Shown here: positions 25,628-34,242 of the stretch, piece by piece
How the letters are laid out: every line of letters begins with the position of its first letter
Numbering within the stretch: position 1 is the first letter of the stretch
Assembly (NCBI RefSeq): GCF_001270265.1
Contig: NZ_LGAP01000003.1
Span: 186,001 to 250,000, forward strand
Origin: Ensifer adhaerens
GTDB taxonomy: Bacteria; Pseudomonadota; Alphaproteobacteria; Rhizobiales; Rhizobiaceae
Direction of reading: 5' to 3'
Length of the DNA stretch: 64,000 nucleotides
Made by a program: the position numbers and the translations under genes
Notes under the pieces: model-generated
What the model was told of the DNA's origin: nothing
The model's input: the letters and a program-made list of their open reading frames with translations, nothing else
Database searches by the model: none

Positions 25628-27634
25628 CTACCGCCACGCCTGCGTGCGCACGAGCAGTCCACGGGCAACCGCCGCGTGGATGAGCTTGGCCACGACATTG
25701 GTGTAGAAGATCATCATGCCCATTGCGGCAGCCGGTGCGATGTCGCCCGCGTCATCCATGTTGAGCACGGCAACCGAGGCAAGCTTGGTGTCCGTGGCAT
25801 AGAGAAAGACCACGGCGGAAACCGTCGTCATGGCGTTGACGAAGAGATAGATCCCGATGTTGAGGATCGCCGGCAGGCAGACCGGCAAAGTGACCCGGAA
25901 GAAAAGCCGGTGGAAGGGTTGCTTGAGCGACGCTCCAACGGATTCGAATTCCGGATCCATCTGCTTCAGCGCGGTCAGGGCCGTCAGATGCGCGACGGTG
26001 TAGAAGTGCGTCACCGTGCAGACGACGAGGATCGTCATCGTGCCATAGATGGAGTTGAGCGGATTGGCCGGGTTGTTGAAGAAGAAGATATAGGCAAGCC
26101 CGAGCACCATGCCCGGCACGGCCATCGGCATCATGGCGAGGAAATGGAAGATGCCCCGGCCGAAGCGGAACCCATCCGCCTTCTCGACCATATAGGCGCC
26201 AGCAAAGACGATCACCGAGCCGAAGAATGCCGTCAGCAAGGCGAGCTTGATCGAGTTGGCATAGGCCGCCCACCCCCCGCCATCCATCAGATCGAAGGCA
26301 AAATTCTTCGTCGTCAACGTCAGGTCGTATGGCCAGAACTTCACCAGCGCCGCGATCTGGCACATGGCGATCATGCCGAGAATGAACAGGCTGACGAGGC
26401 ATGAGAAGGCAAAGCAGAAGCCGTCCATGCGGACATTGCGTTTGGGCGCATAGGGCACCGCGCGCGCCGAGAGCAGCGCCACCTGGCGCTTCTGCATCCG
26501 GCGATCGACGGCAAAGGCAAGCACCGCCGGCACCAGAAGAATGACGGAGACGACCGCTCCCATCTCGAAATTCTGCTGGCCAATCACCTGCTTATAGATA
26601 TCGACGGCCAGCATGCCGTATTGGCCGCCGATCACCTTGGGCAATCCGAAATCGGTGATGACCAAAGTGAAGACGACAAAGGCGGCCGACACGAGGCCGT
26701 AACGCGCGCCCGGCACCGTCACGGTGGTGAAGATGCGCCATTTGCTGGCCCTGAGCGACGCCGCAGCCTCATAGTGGCGCGCATCGGCGACGGACAAGGC
26801 GGTCAGGATGATGAGGAAGGCATGTGGCAGCGTGAAAAACACCGAGCCGATGACGATGCCGATCGGGCCGTAGATGGAGTAGCCCATCAGCCAGTCCCTG
26901 AAGACACCCTGATTGCCGAAGAGGTAGACGAGCGCAATGCCGGGCAAAAGCGACGGCACGAGGATCGGTATCGTGAGAATGCCCCGGAACAGCCCCTTGA
27001 GCGGCATGCAGCTGCGCGTCAGTGCATAGGCGAGCGCAAAAGCGATCGAGACCGTCACCACCGTGCTGATCGACGCCATCAGGACTGAATTGTAGATCGA
27101 GCGGGCAAGCGCCGGCGTCGAGAAATAGGTCTTGAAGTTTTCGACGCCGAAGGTGCTTGCCGGGCGCAGCACGACCCGCCGAAATGTGGCGGAATCGTAT
27201 TCGCGCCATGCCGTGCCCTTCTCCAGGGTGGAGCCGACGAGAAACGCGGCATCGTCCGTGACGCCACGAATGCGATAATGGACGGGGCTGCGGAAATTGA
27301 ATTGCGGGAAGAATTTCGTAACGGCAAGGCGTCCGTCCGAGTTGGTGGCAAGGTCCTTCTGCGCGACAACACCGAGTTCTTTGTTGAGCGCATCGGCGGT
27401 GACGGCCGTTGCCCAGTTCGCGCCGGTCTCGTCGCTCACCTGAAACTCGAAGGCACTCAGATCGAAGCGATAAGTCGAAAGCGACTTCGACAGCATGACG
27501 AAGAGCGGCGCGCCCAAAGCGACGATCAGGTAGAGCCCGATGACGGCCATGAAGCCGAGTTTGGCGAGATCGTCGCGCGAGGCCTGCTGGCGCAGCTTTT
27601 TCCGCGATGGTGCATAGTCGATCGTTATGCTCAT
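25628..27634 (-). CDS. 2-aminoethylphosphonate-type ABC transporter permease (double-permease protein)
   Basis: A single protein carrying two BPD_transp_1 permease domains (about residues 175-380 and 445-660), as in the iron (FbpB/SfuB) and 2-aminoethylphosphonate importers. The EAA loops are YEAAASLRASKWRIFTTVTV in the first half and FESVGASLKQPFHRLFFRVT in the second. ATG at 27634 gives 668 residues; a GTG at 27640 forming a GTGA overlap with the ATPase stop is also possible. After the first helix there is an unusually long periplasmic stretch of about 120 residues (STYRFDLSAFEFQVSDETGA onward). Phosphonate specificity is inferred from operon content and the phn genes 7 kb away. Confidence 0.85.
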   Translation of the reverse strand: MSITIDYAPSRKKLRQQASRDDLAKLGFMAVIGLYLIVALGAPLFVMLSKSLSTYRFDLSAFEFQVSDETGANWATAVTADALNKELGVVAQKDLATNSDGRLAVTKFFPQFNFRSPVHYRIRGVTDDAAFLVGSTLEKGTAWREYDSATFRRVVLRPASTFGVENFKTYFSTPALARSIYNSVLMASISTVVTVSIAFALAYALTRSCMPLKGLFRGILTIPILVPSLLPGIALVYLFGNQGVFRDWLMGYSIYGPIGIVIGSVFFTLPHAFLIILTALSVADARHYEAAASLRASKWRIFTTVTVPGARYGLVSAAFVVFTLVITDFGLPKVIGGQYGMLAVDIYKQVIGQQNFEMGAVVSVILLVPAVLAFAVDRRMQKRQVALLSARAVPYAPKRNVRMDGFCFAFSCLVSLFILGMIAMCQIAALVKFWPYDLTLTTKNFAFDLMDGGGWAAYANSIKLALLTAFFGSVIVFAGAYMVEKADGFRFGRGIFHFLAMMPMAVPGMVLGLAYIFFFNNPANPLNSIYGTMTILVVCTVTHFYTVAHLTALTALKQMDPEFESVGASLKQPFHRLFFRVTLPVCLPAILNIGIYLFVNAMTTVSAVVFLYATDTKLASVAVLNMDDAGDIAPAAAMGMMIFYTNVVAKLIHAAVARGLLVRTQAWR

Positions 27635-27636
27635 GG

Positions 27637-28812
27637 TCACGCGCCCCTCGGATAGAGCAACAGGCGCTCCCGCGGTATCTCGACCTGGATGACGCCGCCT
27701 GTTTCGATGTGCAGCCGGCGCACGGCATTGACTGAAAAGTCGGCGACGAGCGTCCGGTCACCGAGCCGCGGTGCGGTCAGTCGCGTACGCCAGAACATGC
27801 CGAGGAACTCCATCTCATGCACTTCGGCATCGATCAGGTTCTGCGGTGTTGCCGGCCGGTCGAGCGAATGGACCGCATGCGCGTCGGCACCGTGCGGAAT
27901 GATATCGACCGGACGGACAACGGCTGTGGTCGCATCCCCGGTAGCAAAGCCATCCGTTGGACAACAGAAGGCGGAATGGCCGATCTCGACCTGAGCATCA
28001 GGCAGAACTTTTGCCGGAAACTGGTTTGTCTCGCCGATGAAGTCGGCAACGAACAGGGTCTTCGGGTGGCGGTAGATTTCGGTGGGCGATCCGACCTGTT
28101 CAATGACGCCGTGATTCATCACCACGATCCGGTCCGCCATGGCGAGCGCCTCCTCCTGATCGTGCGTCACCATGATGGTCGTGACACCGAGTTTCCTTTG
28201 CAGCGACTTGATCTCATGGCGCAGATGCACACGCACCTTGGCATCAAGTGCGGAAAGCGGCTCATCGAGCAGAAGCAGGCCGGGGGAGATCGCAATAGCG
28301 CGGGCGAGAGCGATACGCTGCTGCTGTCCGCCGGAAAGCTGGGCGGGGTATTTCTTTGCCTGAGCCGGAAGCCCGACCGTCTCCAGAAGCTCGGCGATGC
28401 GCGCGGCGACCTCTGCCTTCGAGCGGCCGGTATTTTCCAGGCCGAAGGCAATGTTCTGCTCGATGCTGAGATTGGGAAAGAGCGCGTAGGACTGGAAGAC
28501 GATGCCGTAGTCGCGCTTCGATGCGGGCAGAACCGAAATATCGCGGCCGCCTTGCCGGATGACGCCCCGTGTCTGCAGATCGAGGCCGGCGATCGCCCGC
28601 AAAAGGGTCGTCTTGCCGCAGCCGGAGGGCCCAAGAAAACAGACGAACTCACCCTTGCCGATGTCGAGCGATATGTCGCGCAGCGCCGTGAAATCGCCAT
28701 AGCTCTTCCAGAGATCGCGGATTTCGAGATAGGGGGATGACGGGGTGATCGCCTGGTCAGCGGCGCGGGGAATGCTCGTGGGTGTCGGTTCGATCGACAT
28801 GGCATGTCTCAT
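27637..28812 (-). CDS. 2-aminoethylphosphonate-type ABC transporter ATP-binding protein
   Basis: ATPase of 391 residues for the adjacent double permease. ATG at 28812 (MRHAMSIEPTPTS) follows GGAG by eight bases; ATG at 28800 is the alternative. Motifs: Walker A GPSGCGKTT, Q-loop FQSYALFPNL, signature LSGGQQQRIALARA, Walker B LLLLDEPLSALD, switch THDQEEALAMADR. A C-terminal TOBE-like domain (AVVRPVDIIPHGA to the end) is as in FbpC/PotA-type ATPases. The start region has a 30-residue extension before EIRDLWKSYGDF. Order binding protein, ATPase, permease is that of the 2-aminoethylphosphonate importer set. Confidence 0.88.
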   Translation of the reverse strand: MRHAMSIEPTPTSIPRAADQAITPSSPYLEIRDLWKSYGDFTALRDISLDIGKGEFVCFLGPSGCGKTTLLRAIAGLDLQTRGVIRQGGRDISVLPASKRDYGIVFQSYALFPNLSIEQNIAFGLENTGRSKAEVAARIAELLETVGLPAQAKKYPAQLSGGQQQRIALARAIAISPGLLLLDEPLSALDAKVRVHLRHEIKSLQRKLGVTTIMVTHDQEEALAMADRIVVMNHGVIEQVGSPTEIYRHPKTLFVADFIGETNQFPAKVLPDAQVEIGHSAFCCPTDGFATGDATTAVVRPVDIIPHGADAHAVHSLDRPATPQNLIDAEVHEMEFLGMFWRTRLTAPRLGDRTLVADFSVNAVRRLHIETGGVIQVEIPRERLLLYPRGA

Positions 28813-28854
28813 CTGCAAGCTCCGCTGGCTGTCAGGGATTTCTGGAGAATGCGA

Positions 28855-28882
28855 CGGGCGGAGCGCACGTGCACCCCGCCCG
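28855..28882 (-). other. Intercistronic hairpin after the binding-protein gene
   Basis: CGGGCGG (28855-28861) and CCGCCCG (28876-28882) form a 7-base GC stem around GAGCGCACGTGCAC's core, 15 bases after the binding-protein stop. It is a likely mRNA-stability or partial-termination element; there is no T-run. Confidence 0.4.
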
Positions 28883-28896
28883 AGATCGATCAGAGC

Positions 28897-29919
28897 TCAG
28901 CTCTTCGGTTCCGACTTCGCGTCGTAACGCTTCTGCCATTCCTTCAGGATGATCGCGCGATTGTTCGCGGCCCATTCGAAGTCGTTGTCGATCATCTTTG
29001 CGGCGATGTCGGAAGGCAGATGCTCAACGGTCTTGGCGATGCCCGGATAGGCGACCACGGCATAGCCGACATTGTACATTTCGTTGGCTTCCTTGGTGAC
29101 CGACCAGTCGACCAGGGTCTTGGCCGCATCGAGGTTCGCCGTGCCGGCAATGATCGCCGTCGCCTCGGCCTCCCAGCCCGACCCTTCGGCGGGGAAGATG
29201 ATGTCAATCGGCGCGCCGGCGCTCTTGGCCTTGGCGCCTGGAAATTCGAACGAAACTCCAATGACGGCCTCACCGGCGCCGGCCATCTTGCAGGGCTTCG
29301 AGCCGGAATGCGTATAGGCGGAGATATTCTCGTGAAGCTTGTCCATGAAGGACCAGGCCTTCTCTTCGCCCCACATCTGCATCCAGCCGGAGACGTCGAG
29401 GAAGCCGGTGCCCGACGAGCTCGGGTTCGGCATGACGATGTGGCCTTTGTATTCGGGCTTCGTCAGGTCTTCCCAGGTTTGAGGCGGCGTCAGCCCGAGC
29501 TTTGCGCCCTCTACCGTGTTGTAGCAGAGTGCTGCCACATAGGCGTCCATGCCGACCCAGCTCGGCGGCGTGTCACCGTCAACGAATTTCTTGTCGAGCG
29601 CCTCGACGCCCTTCGGCTGGTACGCTTCCAGCATGCCCTCTGCTTTCAGGAGAAGCAGGGATGTGGCAGCAAGCCCCCAGACAACGTCCGCCTGCGGGTT
29701 GTCCTTCTCGGCAAGCAGTTTCGCCGTCATGACGCCGGTTGAATCCCGGACCCAATTGATCTTGATATCGGGATGCGCCTTCTCGAAGGTCGCCTTGTAA
29801 CGATCAAGATCGACAGCCTCGACGGCGGTGTAAACGGTGAGCTCGGTCTGTGCGGATGCGATGACGGGAAGAGCCACGGACATGGCACCGGCAAGCATAA
29901 AAAACATGCGTCTGTTCAT
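28897..29919 (-). CDS. 2-aminoethylphosphonate-type ABC transporter substrate-binding protein
   Basis: Periplasmic binding protein of 340 residues related to iron(III)/phosphonate binders (SBP_bac_6/FbpA type). The signal peptide is MNRRMFFMLAGAMSVALPVIASAQ, with a GAGGAGA ribosome site. The mature start TELTVYTAVEAVDLDRYKAT, the segment IKINWVRDSTGVMTAKLLAE, and the substrate loop PNPSSSGTGF fit the 2-aminoethylphosphonate binders; FbpA-type iron ligands (paired tyrosines near the end) are not evident. It leads the transporter operon. Specificity is inferred from the neighbouring phnWAY genes and not proven. Confidence 0.85.
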   Translation of the reverse strand: MNRRMFFMLAGAMSVALPVIASAQTELTVYTAVEAVDLDRYKATFEKAHPDIKINWVRDSTGVMTAKLLAEKDNPQADVVWGLAATSLLLLKAEGMLEAYQPKGVEALDKKFVDGDTPPSWVGMDAYVAALCYNTVEGAKLGLTPPQTWEDLTKPEYKGHIVMPNPSSSGTGFLDVSGWMQMWGEEKAWSFMDKLHENISAYTHSGSKPCKMAGAGEAVIGVSFEFPGAKAKSAGAPIDIIFPAEGSGWEAEATAIIAGTANLDAAKTLVDWSVTKEANEMYNVGYAVVAYPGIAKTVEHLPSDIAAKMIDNDFEWAANNRAIILKEWQKRYDAKSEPKS

Positions 29920-30031
29920 GCTGAAAATCTCCTCTGGAGGCCTGGAAAAAATCCGGGAAGCATGGCGGGCAATCTGTCGCTGCCCTTGTCTCGCACGCTT
30001 CAGGAGGCATTCTGCGTGGACGTATTCAATT

Positions 30032-30061
30032 AGTAAAATTTATTATTCTTATCATTGTCAA
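30032..30061 (-). promoter_or_regulatory. Candidate promoter of the phosphonate-importer operon
   Basis: On the minus strand TTGACA (30061-30056) is followed after 18 bases by TTTACT (30037-30032) in an AT-rich island, about 110 bases upstream of the binding-protein ATG. The -35 match is exact and the -10 is weak. The surrounding 196 bases hold no gene. Confidence 0.3.
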
Positions 30062-30115
30062 AGTAAAAACTATGGGTCAGACGCAGCCTCACTGGACGCA
30101 AGCCGTCCACACAGC

Positions 30116-31552
30116 CTAGCGTTCTGAGACGTCCGGATGGAGGCTGTACTCGAAATAATCCATGGGGAGCAGCGTCTCACAGCCGTCAAGCCAGCGTTCC
30201 CTGCGTGCAACACGGCAAATGCCCAGTTCAAGCAACTGTCCCTCGCTCAAGTCGTCGTTCTGTCCCCGGATTGCCAGGCGACCTCCCCATATTTTCCAAT
30301 GGGTGGCCAAAATGCCCAGCCTTCCGAGAAGCCGTAGGAGACCGCTGGTTGTGATGTGTTCGCCTAAGGGCTTGGCGAGCTCTGCCTCGACCCGCCGTCC
30401 GTCCGTCATCAGAAACACCGCCAGTGCACAGCACAGCAGGCCAAGGGACGATGGCAGCCCCTGATGTCCGATCAGTTGCATCGCCAGCCCTGTCGCGGGC
30501 GAACCCACGATGCCGCCGATACCCCATACGAACGCGAAGGCGGCGTTACCGGCGATCAGGGCCTGGCCGGTGAAACGCTCGCCGAGCTGGATCAACGACA
30601 TGGTGTAGATCCCGAACGAGACCCCGCCCCAGACGAAGACGAGCGGCCAGATGAGCCACGAGTCGAAGATCGACGGCAGCAGCAGGCAGCCGACCAGCGA
30701 CACCAGGGCGCACAATGACATGGTCCGCGTCGAGCCAAATTGTTCGGCCACGCGCCCGAGCACAATCTGCAGCACGGCATTGCCCGCAATGAAAAAGGTG
30801 ATGAGCGAAGTGATGCGCGCCTCGACGCTGCCGAGTGCTGCGCCATAGATCGCGAACAGGGAAAGCAGGATCTGCTCGAAGGCGGCGGCAGTGAAAACCG
30901 CGAACAACAGGAGCGGCGCCAGTGCGAAAAAGCCGGCGACCGATGTTGCCTCGCCTTCCTGCGGCATATCAGGCAGGCGCGGCACGACCGCAAGCACGAT
31001 CAGGCCGCAAAGAAGGAAGGCCACGATGCCGATCATGAAGGGCGGCCAACCCTGCGTGCCGACCAGCCCGAGCGACAGCGGGCCGATAGCAAAGCCACCC
31101 GAAACGATCGATGAATAGAGGCCCATGATGCGGCCCCGGCGCGGCGCTGGTGTAATCGACATCAGCCAGGTTTCGCTGATCACGTAAAGCGGATTGGCGA
31201 AGAAGCCGAGCAGCAAGCGCAGCGGCATCCAGGCCCAGACGTCCTGCGCCCAGGCAATCGCGACCAGCGCGAGCGCGGCCAGGATCGAACACAGAATGGC
31301 AAGCCGCGCCCCGCCCACGCGCCGCGCCAGCGCCGGAATGAAGGGCGCGGATACAATGAAACCCAGCGGCGTCATCGCCGCCGACAAGCCGATCAGGCCG
31401 GGCGTTGTCCCCTGCCGCTCCAGGATGAAGCTGAGCAGCGGATAGGTCAGACCCTGTGCCACGGCGAACACCGTGACGGTCGCGATGATACCCGCCATCG
31501 CGGCCCATGGGATCCGATCCTCTCGCGGTAACATCGTGCTTTCGGCAGTCAT
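30116..31552 (-). CDS. MFS transporter with an unusual DUF1127-like C-terminal tail
   Basis: A 478-residue inner-membrane transporter of the YcaD/quinolone-resistance-like MFS type: 12 hydrophobic segments, an arginine-rich loop between helices 2 and 3 (PALARRVGGARLAIL) and the helix 4-5 region TPAPRRGRIMGLYSSIVSGG. Past the last helix (SLGLLCCALAVFLM, near residue 397) there are about 75 extra residues. They begin with RRVEAELAKPLGEH, nearly the end of the DUF1127 protein encoded upstream (RRQVEAEIAKPFWQA), and go on with IRGQNDDLSEGQLLELGICR, which again looks like DUF1127. The tail seems to be acquired. Substrate unknown. Confidence 0.82.
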   Translation of the reverse strand: MTAESTMLPREDRIPWAAMAGIIATVTVFAVAQGLTYPLLSFILERQGTTPGLIGLSAAMTPLGFIVSAPFIPALARRVGGARLAILCSILAALALVAIAWAQDVWAWMPLRLLLGFFANPLYVISETWLMSITPAPRRGRIMGLYSSIVSGGFAIGPLSLGLVGTQGWPPFMIGIVAFLLCGLIVLAVVPRLPDMPQEGEATSVAGFFALAPLLLFAVFTAAAFEQILLSLFAIYGAALGSVEARITSLITFFIAGNAVLQIVLGRVAEQFGSTRTMSLCALVSLVGCLLLPSIFDSWLIWPLVFVWGGVSFGIYTMSLIQLGERFTGQALIAGNAAFAFVWGIGGIVGSPATGLAMQLIGHQGLPSSLGLLCCALAVFLMTDGRRVEAELAKPLGEHITTSGLLRLLGRLGILATHWKIWGGRLAIRGQNDDLSEGQLLELGICRVARRERWLDGCETLLPMDYFEYSLHPDVSER

Positions 31553-31564
31553 GGAGATTTCGCC

Positions 31565-31822
31565 TTATGCTTGCCAGAAGGGCTTGGCGATCTCTGCCTC
31601 GACCTGCCGTCTGGTCAGACCGATATCGTCGATCAGATAGGGATCTTCCTTCAACTTTCGCTCAAGGTCGCAGCGAACGCGTTTCCGCTCGTCCCAGGTC
31701 GCGATAATGCTTCGCAGGGTCGCCAGGCTGTAGTGCCGACGCGACACTTCCGCCGGCCCCACGGGCGTTCTCGGCCGCGATGCCTGATGCGGCGCCGACG
31801 CAAGAGTGGGAGTATCGTCCAT
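31565..31822 (-). CDS. DUF1127 domain-containing small protein
   Basis: An 85-residue protein starting at the ATG at 31822 (MDDTPTLASAP) after a GGAGG site; the in-frame TTG further upstream is not needed. Residues 40-82 hold the arginine-rich DUF1127 region, ending YLIDDIGLTRRQVEAEIAKP. Small DUF1127 proteins are abundant in Rhizobiaceae, where some affect RNA turnover, phosphate or stress responses; the role of this one is unknown. The gene ends 12 bases before the MFS start, so the two form an operon. The CadC-like regulator at 31950 is divergent from it. Confidence 0.8.
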   Translation of the reverse strand: MDDTPTLASAPHQASRPRTPVGPAEVSRRHYSLATLRSIIATWDERKRVRCDLERKLKEDPYLIDDIGLTRRQVEAEIAKPFWQA

Positions 31823-31949
31823 GGCAACCTCCAAGGGTTTGAGCGGCCTGAGCGCCTCGACCTGAAAGAGGATGAAGTCTGGAGGATACGAACGGCGGCG
31901 TACTTAAGCCGTCCCAAAAAGTTCTCAAAAACTTCCAAAGGGTCTATAG

Positions 31950-33467
31950 ATGCGCCGTATGCAGGGATCGCGCTTTGCCTTTGGTCCGTTCGTGCTTGAT
32001 CCGGATGCGGGAACACTCCTTCGGAACGATGATCCTGTTGCCGTTGGCCACCGCGGGCTGAGGCTGCTTGCGGCACTCGTCGGACGGCCCGGCGAAATCC
32101 TTGGAAAGGCCGAGTTGATGGACGCGGCATGGCCGGGCACGGCCGTGGAGGAAGGCAACCTCACCGTCCAGATCGCACAGTTGCGCAAGCTGCTTGGCCC
32201 GGCCGCCGACGGCGGTGAATGGATCTCCACGGTTCCGCGCGTCGGCTACCGCTTCACCAGGGCCATCGAAGAGCTCGGGGGCGCGAAGCGAAAACCTCTG
32301 CCGCTGCCCAGCAAACCATCGATAGCCGTGCTGCCCTTCGTGAATGTCAGCAACGATCCCGAGCAGGAATCCTTCGCGGATGGGTTGACCGAAGACCTGA
32401 TCACCGACCTCTCCAGGATCTCCGGCCTGTTCGTCATCGCCCGCAACTCGGCCTTTGCCTACAAGGGAAAGCCAATGGACGTGCGCGGGATCGCTGAGGA
32501 CCTTGGTGTGCGCTACCTGCTGGAGGGCAGCGCGCGCCGCGCCGCGGGGCGTGTGCGCATCAACGCCCAACTGGTCGACGCGGTGAGTGGCGATCATCTA
32601 TGGGCGGAACGCTTCGATCGCAGCCTGGAAGATATCTTTGCCGTGCAGGACGAAGTCACCGGCAAGATCGTGGAGGCGCTGCTCGGCCGGCTGCGCGCGC
32701 CGCCGCCGCGCCATCGGCCCAAAAATCTCGAGGCCTACGATCTCTGCGTGCGGGCGCGCAAGCTGATGGATGACTCACCGCAGGCGGCGCGGGAAGCGCA
32801 TCTGATGCTCACGCGCGCAGTTTCGCTCGATCCTGATTATGCCGAGGCCTATCGCTGGCTTGCCATGAACCACTGGATGGGATGGGTACATTCCGGCGGA
32901 CCGACGGAACCTGGTCGCAGCGCTGCCTTGGAGCTGGCGCGCAAGGCTGTCGCGATCGATCCCAACGATCCCGGCAGTCGCTGGATCCTGGCGTATCTGC
33001 TTGCCTATGAGCGCAGCTTTGTCGAGGCGGATCAGGAATTTGCCACAGCGATCGAGCTCGACCCGAACGAGGCTGACACCTGGGCGGCGCTATCCGACAT
33101 CGCGGTCCTGGCCGGGCGGGTCGAGGAAGGCCTCGAGCACATTTGCAAGGCGTTCCGGCTGAACCCGTTTCCAGCAAGTTGGTACTATCTGACGCTCGGC
33201 CAGGCGCAATATGCGGCCGGCCAATACGAAGCCGCTGTCGAGACACTGCGCAGGGACGAGACTTATCGCACAAGCTCAAGGCGCTTCCTGGCGGCAAGCC
33301 TTGCCCAACTGGGCCGGCTCGACGAGGCGCATGCAGAGGTCGAACTGTTTCTCGTCGGCAACCCGAATTTCACAATCCACCACTGGGCCACGACGGAGCC
33401 ATTCCGCGACGCTGCGACCCTTGCGCATTTCGTTGATGGCTATCGCAAGGCCGGTCTTCCGGAATGA
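31950..33467 (+). CDS. Winged-helix (CadC/OmpR-type) regulator with TolB-like and TPR domains
   Basis: A 505-residue soluble protein with three parts. Residues 8-105 are an OmpR/PhoB-type DNA-binding winged helix (FAFGPFVLDPDAGTLLRN, EGNLTVQIAQLRKLLG, STVPRVGYRFTR). Residues 118-245 match the TolB N-terminal-like module seen in adenylate-cyclase-linked regulators (SIAVLPFVNVSNDPEQESFA, then DGLTEDLITDLSRI). The remainder is tetratricopeptide repeats (for example AVSLDPDYAEAYRWLAMNHW and ATAIELDPNEADTWAALSDI). No membrane helix and no receiver domain are seen. It is divergent from the DUF1127-MFS pair and may control it. The signal it senses is unknown. Confidence 0.85.
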   Translation: MRRMQGSRFAFGPFVLDPDAGTLLRNDDPVAVGHRGLRLLAALVGRPGEILGKAELMDAAWPGTAVEEGNLTVQIAQLRKLLGPAADGGEWISTVPRVGYRFTRAIEELGGAKRKPLPLPSKPSIAVLPFVNVSNDPEQESFADGLTEDLITDLSRISGLFVIARNSAFAYKGKPMDVRGIAEDLGVRYLLEGSARRAAGRVRINAQLVDAVSGDHLWAERFDRSLEDIFAVQDEVTGKIVEALLGRLRAPPPRHRPKNLEAYDLCVRARKLMDDSPQAAREAHLMLTRAVSLDPDYAEAYRWLAMNHWMGWVHSGGPTEPGRSAALELARKAVAIDPNDPGSRWILAYLLAYERSFVEADQEFATAIELDPNEADTWAALSDIAVLAGRVEEGLEHICKAFRLNPFPASWYYLTLGQAQYAAGQYEAAVETLRRDETYRTSSRRFLAASLAQLGRLDEAHAEVELFLVGNPNFTIHHWATTEPFRDAATLAHFVDGYRKAGLPE

Positions 33468-33500
33468 CCTATAGCGGCGGCCTCGCACCGATCGTGAGAC

Positions 33501-33893
33501 CTACTCCTCAAAGCGGCTCGTGGCGTCACGGTCGCGGTCGTATCGTCTCGTGATCGGAAACGGCGGCAACCAGGACTCGCGACGGACGATCCAGCTTTCG
33601 TAGGTTGGCACCAATTGGTCAGTGGCATCGAGGGAGCCCACACTCACTTCGATTTCGTCTGCTGTGCGCGCGAAAACGGACGAGCCGCAGCGGGGACAGA
33701 AAAACCGCCCCGCATAGTCGCGTGTTTCGCCATCGATCGTCACCGCATCCTGAGGGAATATCGCGGAAGCGTGAAAAAGCGCCCCGTGATGCTTGCGGCA
33801 GTCGAGACAGTGGCAAAGGCCGACCCGGTATGGCCGTCCCGACGCAACAATTCGGACGTTGCCGCACAGGCAACCGCCAGTGAATCGGTCCAT
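33501..33893 (-). CDS. GFA family (glutathione-dependent formaldehyde-activating-like) zinc protein
   Basis: A 130-residue CENP-V/GFA-fold protein. The zinc ligands are all visible: CLCGNV near the N-terminus, CHCLDCRKHHG in the middle and CPRCGSSVF after it. The family is named for Gfa, which speeds the reaction of formaldehyde with glutathione, but most members have no proven activity. It is convergent with the TPR regulator and stands alone; the neighbouring aldehyde enzymes do not prove a link. Confidence 0.85.
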   Translation of the reverse strand: MDRFTGGCLCGNVRIVASGRPYRVGLCHCLDCRKHHGALFHASAIFPQDAVTIDGETRDYAGRFFCPRCGSSVFARTADEIEVSVGSLDATDQLVPTYESWIVRRESWLPPFPITRRYDRDRDATSRFEE

Positions 33894-34165
33894 GCCGTGT
33901 CTCCTTTAAAACCAAGCGGAGGGAATGCTTACAACCAACAACATTCTCATCGCAATTGCCGCTGCGGACAGGAGCGCGCCGTTCTCCCGTAACGGGCGAT
34001 GGTGATCATCCCTTCCGGGCGAGCAGAGCCTATCAGATGATACACCCGCAACATCAAAGTGTTTGCATGCCTCGCGCAGCACACAAGGCTGCCACGTGGG
34101 CACTCATGGATATGCTAGCATCCGCGAGCCACAGATGCTGACAAAGCGTCTCGCAGCTTGCGTCA
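33894..34165. other. Gene-free stretch before the phn operon terminator
   Basis: About 270 bases between the GFA gene start and the phnY terminator hold no reading frame with family features or codon bias on either strand. Base composition is mixed and slightly less GC-rich than the genes. It should contain the GFA promoter (the region rich in A/T around 33930-33960), but no clear promoter hexamers or repeats were recognised. Confidence 0.4.
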
Positions 34166-34196
34166 AGAAAAAGGGAGCTGCCGACCGACAGCTCCC
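34166..34196 (-). terminator. Rho-independent terminator of the phnW-phnA-phnY operon
   Basis: On the minus strand GGGAGCTG (34196-34189), loop TCGGTCGG, CAGCTCCC (34180-34173) is followed at once by TTTTTC. This is a standard intrinsic terminator 47 bases after the phnY stop. Confidence 0.85.
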
Positions 34197-34242
34197 AGGA
34201 AGGGTGATTTGGCAGGGGATGCCCAGATCACCAGGGCCCGGA

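Noticed and set aside
30116-30365. Separate DUF1127 gene at the end of the MFS frame
   Set aside because: No start codon with a ribosome site was found inside; the frame is continuous with the MFS protein, so it is described as a tail.
33894-34165. Possible small RNA gene
   Set aside because: No promoter plus terminator pair was seen; the hairpin at 34166 belongs to the opposite-direction phn operon.
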